The notes beneath the pieces are model-generated. The model was not told the DNA's origin. It made no database searches and was given only the letters and a program-made list of their open reading frames with translations. 12,019 nt of DNA from Bacteroidota bacterium (lineage in GTDB: Bacteria > Bacteroidota > Bacteroidia > Flavobacteriales_D > JABDKJ01): positions 1 through 12,019 of the forward strand of contig JAQCAN010000049.1 in NCBI GenBank assembly GCA_027621335.1, read 5' to 3'. This document shows positions 6,623-12,019 of this stretch, piece after piece. A program made the position numbers and the translations under genes. The number at the start of each line of letters is the position of its first letter. The first letter of the stretch is position 1.

Positions 6623-7606
6623 ATGCACATCAGCACCCTGGGCATCATCGCTGGAGGATATTCCGGTGAGGCCGAAGTCTCGTATCGAAGCTCAGCTACG
6701 CTGATGGACCAATTGAAGGACACGCCCTGGGAGGTCGTGCTCATCACGTTGACCAAAGAGGCCTGGACAGCCCATTGGAAGAACAAGAAGATCGAGGTCG
6801 ACAAGAACGATTTCAGCTTCAAGACCCCTGAGGGAAACCACAAGATCGATTACGCCTACATCATCATCCATGGCACACCAGGTGAAGATGGCCGTTTGCA
6901 AGGCTATCTCGATATGCTGGACATTCCGTACAGCACAGGAGACCCATTGAACATGAGCCTCACTTTCAACAAGGGAGCCACCCAACGCAGCCTGAAGGCC
7001 AGAGGGATCCAGGTGAGTGATTTCGTCCAAGTGAGGAAAGGAGAAGCGATAAACAAAGACGCCATCATCACAGCAGTGGGCCTTCCCTGCTTCGTTAAGC
7101 CCGCTGAGGCCGGATCTAGTCTAGGTGCGAGCAAGGTAAAGACCATGGAGGATCTCTTGCCCGCTTTGGACAAGGTCTTCCACGTTGATGATGAAGCCAT
7201 GATCGAACGTTATCTTGTTGGAAGAGAACTCACCTGTGGCGTTATCCGCTACAAAGGCAAGGTCATAGCCTTGCCCATCACAGAGATCATCTCCTCCAAT
7301 GAATTCTTCGACTACGCGGCCAAGTATGACCCCACTGCAGCTCAAGAGATCACTCCGGCCGAGATCGGTGAGGAAGCCACAGGGCATTGCCAAGCGATAG
7401 CCAAGGACATCTACGGGATGTTGAATTGCAAGGGTATCATCCGCATAGATTTCTTCCTTTGTGGAACGGAACTCTTCGTGGTGGAGGTGAATACCGTTCC
7501 TGGATTCAGCAAGGAAAGCATCGTCCCTCAGCAACTGCGTGCAGCAGGTCTCTCCATCAAGGAAGTCCTCATGGACATCATAGAAACGACAAGCACTAAG
7601 GCATGA
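6623..7606 (+). CDS. ddl: D-alanine--D-alanine ligase
   Basis: Ddl joins two D-alanines with ATP to make the D-Ala-D-Ala end of the peptidoglycan stem peptide, in the cytoplasm. The 327-residue protein has the family layout: N-terminal GGYSGEAEVS (11-20), HGTPGEDG (83-90), then the ATP-grasp fold with FVKP containing Lys159, the GSSLG loop (164-168), E195, LVGRELTCGV (198-207), the omega-loop FFDYAAKY (228-235), RIDFF with Asp276, and EVNTVPGFSKESIVP (288-302) with metal ligands Glu288 and Asn290. Tyr235 matches the Tyr of D-Ala-D-Ala enzymes, not the residue seen in VanA-type D-Ala-D-Lac ligases. The ATG is preceded by GAGGA at 6606-6610 and TAGGA at 6614-6618, either of which could act as a ribosome site. 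The stop overlaps the glmM-type start as ATGA. It is the first gene of a rightward cell-wall precursor operon. Confidence 0.96.
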   Translation: MHISTLGIIAGGYSGEAEVSYRSSATLMDQLKDTPWEVVLITLTKEAWTAHWKNKKIEVDKNDFSFKTPEGNHKIDYAYIIIHGTPGEDGRLQGYLDMLDIPYSTGDPLNMSLTFNKGATQRSLKARGIQVSDFVQVRKGEAINKDAIITAVGLPCFVKPAEAGSSLGASKVKTMEDLLPALDKVFHVDDEAMIERYLVGRELTCGVIRYKGKVIALPITEIISSNEFFDYAAKYDPTAAQEITPAEIGEEATGHCQAIAKDIYGMLNCKGIIRIDFFLCGTELFVVEVNTVPGFSKESIVPQQLRAAGLSIKEVLMDIIETTSTKA

Positions 7607-8991
7607 CATTGATCAAGAGTATTTCAGGCATCAGAGGAACGATAGGCGGACAGCCGGGACAGTCACTCACCCCGCTGGATGTGGTCCGATTCAGTGCTGC
7701 TTTCGCCTCTTGGGTGAAGGCGCGCTTCAACCAGCAAGGCCGCCCTAAGATCGCTGTAGGTCGTGATGCGCGGACCTCAGGCCCAATGGTGCAAGCCTTG
7801 GTCACAGGCACCTTACAGGCCAGTGGAGTGGACGTGTTGGACTTGGGTCTCAGCACCACCCCATCGGTGGAGATGGCCGTGGTGGAATATGGATGCAGGG
7901 CCGGCATCATCCTGACCGCCAGCCATAATCCCAGCCAATGGAATGCTTTGAAACTCCTGAATGAAAAAGGAGAATTCATCTCTGCGGCTGATGGCGCGAA
8001 GCTGCTGAAGATGATCGAGGATGAGGCCTATTCCTTCGTGGAGGTAGAGCACTTGGGTCACGTGCACGTGGATGATCAGTCCATTGCCAAGCACATCGTC
8101 AAGGTCTTGAGCGCAGAGGGTGTCGATGTGAAGGCCATCCGCTCGGCCAACCTGAAAGTGGCCGTGGATGCGGTCAACAGCACAGGAGGCTTGGCTATTC
8201 CAGCCTTATTGAACGCCTTAGGTGTAAAGGAGGTCATCGAACTCTATTGCGAGCCCAATGGCGATTTCCCTCACAACCCTGAGCCCTTGCCTGAAAACCT
8301 GACCGAGATTGCGGATGTAGTCAAGACCAGTGGGGCGCACTTGGGCGTAGTGGTGGATCCTGATGTGGACCGACTCGCCTTGGTCTGTGAGGATGGGAGC
8401 ATGTTCGGAGAGGAATACACCTTGGTCGCTGTGGCCGATCACGTGCTCGGTTTCCGTCCCGGTCCTACGGTATCCAACCTCTCAAGCAGCCGCGCTCTGA
8501 GGGATGTCACCAAGAGGCACGGACAAACGTATTACGCCTCAGCCGTGGGCGAGGTGAATGTAGTGGAGAAGATGAAGGAGGTGAAAGCGAGCATCGGTGG
8601 CGAAGGGAATGGAGGAATCATCGACCCGGCTTTGCACTATGGTCGAGATGCGCTGATGGGATTGGCCCTCTTCCTGACCCATTATGTGAAAAAAGGCCTG
8701 AGCATGACCGCGTTGAAAGCGTCCTACCCCCAATATGTGATGTCCAAGAATAAGATCCAACTCAGCCCTGATGTGGACGTGGATGCCTTGCTGCGCAGTG
8801 TGGAAGAGAGCTATAGCAGCGAGGAACTCAGCACCGTGGATGGCGTGAAGATCGACTTTGCCGAAGGATGGGTTCACCTTCGCAGATCCAATACAGAGCC
8901 TATCATACGTGTATACTCTGAAGCAGCCACCGCTGAAGAAGCGCATGCCTTGGCCAAGCGCATCATGGATCATGTGAATGCCATGGTATGA
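7603..8991 (+). CDS. glmM: Phosphoglucosamine mutase (GlmM-type alpha-phosphohexomutase)
   Basis: A 462-residue phosphohexomutase. GlmM converts glucosamine-6-phosphate to glucosamine-1-phosphate on the way to UDP-GlcNAc, needed for peptidoglycan and lipid A. Four signature loops are intact: GRDARTSG (53-60), the active-site TASHNPSQWNALK (105-117) with phosphoserine Ser107, the Mg-binding DPDVDR (252-257), the sugar loop GGEGNGG (332-338) and the phosphate loop RRSNTEPIIRVYSEA (427-441). The opening SISGIRGTIGG and WNALKLLNEKGEF are typical of Bacteroidota proteins annotated GlmM. The sugar loop is closer to archaeal PMM/PGM enzymes than to E. coli GlmM (which has a GEQSG-type loop), so activity on mannose or glucose phosphates is possible. 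The ATG overlaps the ddl stop by four bases, and its own stop overlaps the next gene's ATG by four, giving a translationally coupled trio. Neighbouring ddl supports the wall-precursor role. Confidence 0.9.
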   Translation: MTLIKSISGIRGTIGGQPGQSLTPLDVVRFSAAFASWVKARFNQQGRPKIAVGRDARTSGPMVQALVTGTLQASGVDVLDLGLSTTPSVEMAVVEYGCRAGIILTASHNPSQWNALKLLNEKGEFISAADGAKLLKMIEDEAYSFVEVEHLGHVHVDDQSIAKHIVKVLSAEGVDVKAIRSANLKVAVDAVNSTGGLAIPALLNALGVKEVIELYCEPNGDFPHNPEPLPENLTEIADVVKTSGAHLGVVVDPDVDRLALVCEDGSMFGEEYTLVAVADHVLGFRPGPTVSNLSSSRALRDVTKRHGQTYYASAVGEVNVVEKMKEVKASIGGEGNGGIIDPALHYGRDALMGLALFLTHYVKKGLSMTALKASYPQYVMSKNKIQLSPDVDVDALLRSVEESYSSEELSTVDGVKIDFAEGWVHLRRSNTEPIIRVYSEAATAEEAHALAKRIMDHVNAMV

Positions 8992-9452
8992 GGGGAATCC
9001 TCATCCTCATCTTACTTATCCCCCATTGGTCTTGGGCACAAGAAAAGCCTACAACAACAGGCGTATTGCATCTCCTACATAGAGAGAAACGCACGGAGAA
9101 ATACCTTGAATCAGGAATCAAGGTGACGGTCCGATTCACTGACTATAGCCACATGAAAGGTTTTTTGGAAGGCGCAAAGGGAGACAGCATCCTAGTGAGT
9201 GGAACCTATTTTTCCGCCTATGACATCAACTTCATCGGGCATAGGAATTTCTGGTCCAAAGCGGGAGGTATAGCATTGCTGGGGTCAGGGCTCGGACTCG
9301 TGGTCTATGCCATCGTGGATGCGGGCAATGGGAATCTTCCAACCTCTGTCCTCTATGGCGGTATGGGCACCGGTGTTGGAATCATGGGAGTGGGATTGCT
9401 CCGTGATGGAAAGCGCTACTATCTGGATGGAGACTGGAAGGTGATTCCCTGA
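8988..9452 (+). CDS. Small exported protein: beta domain plus two membrane helices
   Basis: A 154-residue protein that I cannot name. Residues 1-18 (MRGILILILLIPHWSWAQ) look like a Sec signal peptide ending WAQ. Residues 42-84 (SGIKVTVRFTDYSHMKGFLE, then GDSILVSG) form a predicted small beta domain with the rhythm 'set a parameter, modify, GDSI'. This is a pattern I associate with small Bacteroidota lipoprotein-like or membrane proteins and resembles Sm/SH3-like barrels. Two glycine-rich hydrophobic helices follow at about 92-111 and 118-138, and the protein ends with YYLDGDWKVIP. It is therefore probably anchored in the membrane with the beta domain in the periplasm. Its ATG overlaps the glmM-type stop as ATGA, so it is translated with the wall-precursor genes, but no mechanistic link is visible. 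No terminator with a T-run follows. Confidence 0.82.
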   Translation: MRGILILILLIPHWSWAQEKPTTTGVLHLLHREKRTEKYLESGIKVTVRFTDYSHMKGFLEGAKGDSILVSGTYFSAYDINFIGHRNFWSKAGGIALLGSGLGLVVYAIVDAGNGNLPTSVLYGGMGTGVGIMGVGLLRDGKRYYLDGDWKVIP

Positions 9453-9485
9453 CCATTCGGATTGACCTCAGGACACCTGAACAGC

Positions 9486-9646
9486 CCTATCCCAGAACTG
9501 AGTTTCAGACTCAGAACACTGTGTACCATGCACTTCTCAGTGGTTCAATCCGACCTAGAATGCCTACCACCTATGCAAACTATTCAGTGCATAAAGAATG
9601 GTACAAATACCTATAGGTACTTTGAAAGTAAAATCCTAGAATTAGG
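9486..9646. promoter_or_regulatory. CCTA/TAGG tetramer cluster upstream of the metalloprotease
   Basis: The 259-base gap holds six CCTA (starting 9486, 9554, 9563, 9570, 9610, 9635) and two TAGG (9614, 9643) within 161 bases, against roughly one expected by chance counting both orientations. The last four pair into two inverted repeats, TACCTATAGGTA (9608-9619) and ATCCTA-GAAT-TAGGAT (9633-9648). CCTAGAAT occurs twice (9554 and 9635). This looks like operator architecture for a dimeric regulator of the secreted metalloprotease gene, but no regulator is identified and the motif was chosen after looking. Confidence 0.3.
9608..9619. repeat. Perfect 12-base palindrome
   Basis: TACCTATAGGTA equals its own reverse complement. 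It lies 92 bases before the metalloprotease ATG and contains the CCTA-TAGG pair with no spacer. It could be a protein-binding site. Confidence 0.45.
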
Positions 9647-9648
9647 AT
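9633..9648. repeat. Inverted repeat, 6-base arms and 4-base spacer
   Basis: ATCCTA-GAAT-TAGGAT lies 63 bases before the metalloprotease ATG. It carries the same CCTA...TAGG half-sites as the palindrome at 9608 but with a GAAT spacer. There is no T-run, so it does not look like a terminator. Confidence 0.45.
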
Positions 9649-9676
9649 GCCACAATGGAACGCTAACCATATTCCA

Positions 9677-9684
9677 GAATTTTG
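9677..9684 (+). promoter_or_regulatory. Weak candidate -7 box for the metalloprotease
   Basis: GAATTTTG matches TAnnTTTG at five of six fixed positions and lies 27 bases before the ATG at 9712. No -33 TTG box is seen at a normal distance. The alternative TACTTTG at 9618-9624 has one base too few. Weak support. Confidence 0.18.
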
Positions 9685-9711
9685 GCGATTGACTCAACTT
9701 TTAAATCTAAC

Positions 9712-11937
9712 ATGAACATGAAAAAAGCAATACTTGCCCTCGGGCTGCTCTTTGTACTTTCATTCTCATTGAGCGCACAGCGTGTTTGTGGCTCAATGGA
9801 ATACTTGGACCTCCAAATCCAACAGGACGCCAAGCGACTTGAGAAAATGGAGGCCATAGAGCGACATACGGAGCGCTTTGCAGCTCATCCAGAACATCGT
9901 GCAGTGAATGGTGTCATCACCATACCCGTGGTCGTCCATGTGGTGTACAACACCACCGCGGAGAACATCAGCGATGCTCAGATCCAATCCCAAATCAATG
10001 TACTGAATGCCGATTTCAGGCGATTGAATTCGGATGCGAACAATGTGTGGTCACAGGCGCAAGACTCTGAGATCGAATTCTGTCTGGCCACCGTGGATCC
10101 CAATGGGAATGCCACCACAGGCATCACTCGCACCGCGACCAGCACGACCGCCTTTGGGACCAATGATCAGGTGAAGTCCAGCAGCACAGGAGGAAAGAAT
10201 GCTTGGGACGCATCCAAGTACATGAACATGTGGGTCTGTGACATCAGCGGAGGAATCCTTGGCTATGCACAGTTCCCTGGTGGGAATCCGGCCACCGATG
10301 GAGTGGTTATCGATTATCAATACTTTGGCACAATAGGGACCGCATCGGTTCCATTTGACCTTGGCAGGACTGCGACCCATGAGGTAGGTCACTACTTGAA
10401 CCTAAGGCATATCTGGGGTGATGGAGGCTGCTCGGTGGATGATTTCGTGACGGACACGCCTTCCTCTGACGGACCGAATTATGGATGTGCTCCGAATACT
10501 ATATCCTGCGGTACCACGGACATGGTCCAGAACTACATGGACTATTCTGATGATGCCTGCATGAACCTATTCACTGCAGGTCAGAACACACGCATGCGTG
10601 CCATCTTTGATACAGGGGGCTCTAGGGCTTCCCTTTTGACTTCGACCGCCTGCGGTACTGCTCCTCCTCCTGCGACATGCACTGACGGCATCCAGAATGG
10701 TCAAGAGACCGGAGTGGACTGTGGTGGACCCAGCTGCTCTCCTTGCCCATGCAATGGCAGCAACATCACTGTGAGCATCACCTTCGATAATTACCCTGAG
10801 GAGACGTCATGGTCCATCACCAATGCTGGTGGAGGCACTGTGGCCTCTGGCGGAACCTATGCCAGCCAGCCTGACGGAAGCACATTGAACATCGCCCTGT
10901 GTCTTGCGGATGGATGCTATGACTTCACCATCAATGATGCCTACGGAGATGGCATCTGTTGCGCATACGGCAATGGATCCTATACCGTCACTGGACCTGC
11001 CGGAACGTTGGCTTCAGGTGGCAGCTTCACCAGCTCACAGACTACCTCATTCTGCTTAGGTGGAGGACCCGCCCCTACCTGCAGCGATGGCATCCAGAAC
11101 GGCAATGAGACCGGAGTGGACTGTGGCGGACCTGATTGTGCCCCCTGCGGTGGAGGAGGATGCACCTATGCTGTGCTGAACACGAACAACTTCGAAAGTG
11201 GATTCGGGATATGGACCGATGGTGGAACTGACTGTGCCCGTGTGACGAATGCGACCTACGCATATAGTGGTTCCCGTTCCATACGTATCCGAGACAACAC
11301 TTCTAGCTCTGTCACCACCACTGGAAACCTGAATCTGAGTGCCTATGACGAAGTGACCATCGAGTTCTTCTTCTATGCCTTCAGTATGGAGAATGGAGAG
11401 GACTTCTGGCTTCAAGTCTCAACCAATGGAGGTAGCAGTTATAGCACAGTGGCGACTTATGTGAGTGGAAGCACGTTCAGCAACAACACCTTCTACACGG
11501 ATGCCGTAGTGATTACTGGACCGTTCAGCAGCAATACGAGATTCCGTTTCCGTTGCGATGCTTCTGCGGACAACGACCGGATCTACTTGGATGACATCAC
11601 CATCTCGGGATGTGTTTCTGGAGCGCGCGAGTTGCCAGCGGAGCTAATGACTGAAGATCAGGCGCTACGAAGCGGACTATCAGCCTTTGAGATGAACCTG
11701 TACCCTAATCCAGTGGATGGGGTATTGAACGTGAGCATGGACCTCAATACAGAGGAGGACCTTGTGTACACCGTGCTTGACATGCAGGGACGAGTGATAA
11801 AGCAAGTGAGAGCTTCCTTGGCACAGGGCCGCAACATCCTAGAGATAGATACTCAGGACATGCAGCAAGGACAGTACATCTTCTTAGTGAATAGCACTGA
11901 GGGTGTGATGACCAAGCGCTTCATCGTGCAGCATTGA
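9712..11937 (+). CDS. Secreted M43-type zinc metalloprotease with T9SS sorting domain
   Basis: A 741-residue secreted protease. Signal peptide: residues 1-23 (MNMKKAILAL to SLSAQ). A short propeptide-like stretch precedes the catalytic domain (about 70-315), which has the zinc motif HEVGHYLNLRH (223-233; ligands His223, His227, His233; base Glu224) and the Met-turn NYMDYS (Met276). Together these point to peptidase family M43 (pappalysin/ulilysin type). After it come a four-Cys module (323-345), a T9SS-associated beta domain with CYDFTINDAYGDGICC (402-417), a second four-Cys module (457-479), a MAM-like beta domain (about 484-634, ending YLDDITISGC) and a type A T9SS sorting domain from MNLYPNP (661-667) to RFIVQH. 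It should be exported by Sec then T9SS and degrade extracellular protein. ATG 9712 is preferred over ATG 9718 and a TTG at 9682; the A/T-rich stretch before it suits Bacteroidota translation starts. It appears to be a single-gene unit with its own terminator. Confidence 0.93.
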   Translation: MNMKKAILALGLLFVLSFSLSAQRVCGSMEYLDLQIQQDAKRLEKMEAIERHTERFAAHPEHRAVNGVITIPVVVHVVYNTTAENISDAQIQSQINVLNADFRRLNSDANNVWSQAQDSEIEFCLATVDPNGNATTGITRTATSTTAFGTNDQVKSSSTGGKNAWDASKYMNMWVCDISGGILGYAQFPGGNPATDGVVIDYQYFGTIGTASVPFDLGRTATHEVGHYLNLRHIWGDGGCSVDDFVTDTPSSDGPNYGCAPNTISCGTTDMVQNYMDYSDDACMNLFTAGQNTRMRAIFDTGGSRASLLTSTACGTAPPPATCTDGIQNGQETGVDCGGPSCSPCPCNGSNITVSITFDNYPEETSWSITNAGGGTVASGGTYASQPDGSTLNIALCLADGCYDFTINDAYGDGICCAYGNGSYTVTGPAGTLASGGSFTSSQTTSFCLGGGPAPTCSDGIQNGNETGVDCGGPDCAPCGGGGCTYAVLNTNNFESGFGIWTDGGTDCARVTNATYAYSGSRSIRIRDNTSSSVTTTGNLNLSAYDEVTIEFFFYAFSMENGEDFWLQVSTNGGSSYSTVATYVSGSTFSNNTFYTDAVVITGPFSSNTRFRFRCDASADNDRIYLDDITISGCVSGARELPAELMTEDQALRSGLSAFEMNLYPNPVDGVLNVSMDLNTEEDLVYTVLDMQGRVIKQVRASLAQGRNILEIDTQDMQQGQYIFLVNSTEGVMTKRFIVQH
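10678..10746 (+). repeat. First copy of four-Cys module in the metalloprotease
   Basis: Encodes 23 residues opening CTDGIQNGQETGVDCGG, with cysteines at module positions 1, 15, 20 and 23. Nineteen of 23 residues match the second copy at 11080. The DNA matches at about 53 of 69 positions, mostly in the central part. It sits directly after the catalytic domain, like a hinge or linker. Confidence 0.85.
11080..11148 (+). repeat. Second copy of four-Cys module in the metalloprotease
   Basis: Encodes CSDGIQNGNETGVDCGG and so on with the same cysteine spacing as the first copy, followed by a Gly-rich stretch (GGGG). The two modules bracket the beta domain at about residues 350-450. Four evenly placed cysteines suggest two disulfides in the oxidised outside environment. 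Confidence 0.85.
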
Positions 11938-11958
11938 TCGAAAGAAAACCGAAAAAAT

Positions 11959-11987
11959 AAAGGCCGCCCGATGGGGCGGCCTTTTTT
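11959..11987. terminator. Strong, apparently bidirectional intrinsic terminator
   Basis: GGCCGCCC (11962-11969) pairs perfectly with GGGCGGCC (11974-11981) around the loop GATG. The flanking AAA (11959-11961) pairs with TTT (11982-11984), and a run of six T follows (11982-11987). It begins 21 bases after the metalloprotease stop. On the minus strand the hairpin is followed by TTTATTTTTT, so it could also end a leftward gene lying beyond the window. Confidence 0.92.
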
Positions 11988-12019
11988 CGTAGGGGCCATC
12001 TCGAAAAACACTAGGTTCA

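Noticed and set aside
7121..7609. 162-codon open frame opposite ddl
   Set aside because: ddl is unmistakable on the plus strand; the antisense product has no recognisable feature.
9498..9514. CTGAG-n7-CTCAG hairpin as a terminator for the small envelope gene
   Set aside because: The stem is only five base pairs with no T-run; TCAGG-ACA-CCTGA at 9468-9480 fails for the same reason.
9682..9711. TTG start at 9682 for the metalloprotease
   Set aside because: It would put ten polar residues before the Lys-Lys of a normal signal peptide; ATG 9712 gives a clean one.
10051..11415. Open frames opposite the metalloprotease gene
   Set aside because: They arise from the Gly/Thr/Ser-rich codons of the sense gene and show low-complexity His/Arg/Ser translations.

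Overview
The window looks like chromosomal DNA of a member of the Bacteroidota, probably an aquatic Flavobacteriales-type organism. Two proteins end in type IX secretion system (T9SS) C-terminal sorting domains. There is a kinase-less PASTA membrane protein next to an RluD-type pseudouridine synthase and a Bacteroidota-style GlmM-like mutase. Two elements match the Bacteroidota -7 promoter box TAnnTTTG, and clear Shine-Dalgarno sequences are scarce. The exact genus cannot be told from the sequence.

Layout. Positions 1-6459 are a leftward run on the minus strand. In transcription order it holds a PASTA-domain membrane protein, a large secreted T9SS cargo protein, the RluD-type synthase, a small protein made of four exact 25-residue repeats, a 3-oxoadipyl-CoA thiolase (pcaF/paaJ type), a DUF1853 protein and the first 49 codons of serC, which is cut by the window edge. 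Spacing is tight: one base between PASTA and cargo, a 17-base overlap into rluD and a TTGA overlap between thiolase and DUF1853. A divergent intergenic region (6460-6622) carries one -7 box on each strand. Rightward from it run ddl (D-Ala-D-Ala ligase), a glmM-type phosphohexomutase and a small envelope protein, all joined by 4-base ATGA overlaps. After a 259-base gap rich in CCTA/TAGG tetramers comes a secreted M43-type zinc metalloprotease with a T9SS tail, closed by a strong terminator that looks bidirectional.

How the genes fit together. The divergent core is about the cell envelope: ddl and glmM feed peptidoglycan precursor synthesis, and PASTA domains in other bacteria bind peptidoglycan or muropeptides. 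The two T9SS cargo proteins and the small two-helix protein also act outside the cytoplasm. The thiolase, RluD and SerC are ordinary metabolic or housekeeping functions read in the same direction.

Most of the window is ordinary core genome. I see no CRISPR array, transposase, phage module, RNA gene or toxin-antitoxin pair. The best leads are the 25-residue repeat protein (2290-2700), the CCTA/TAGG cluster before the metalloprotease (9486-9646), the secreted cargo gene locked between PASTA and rluD, and the paired CxxC motifs in the PASTA protein.
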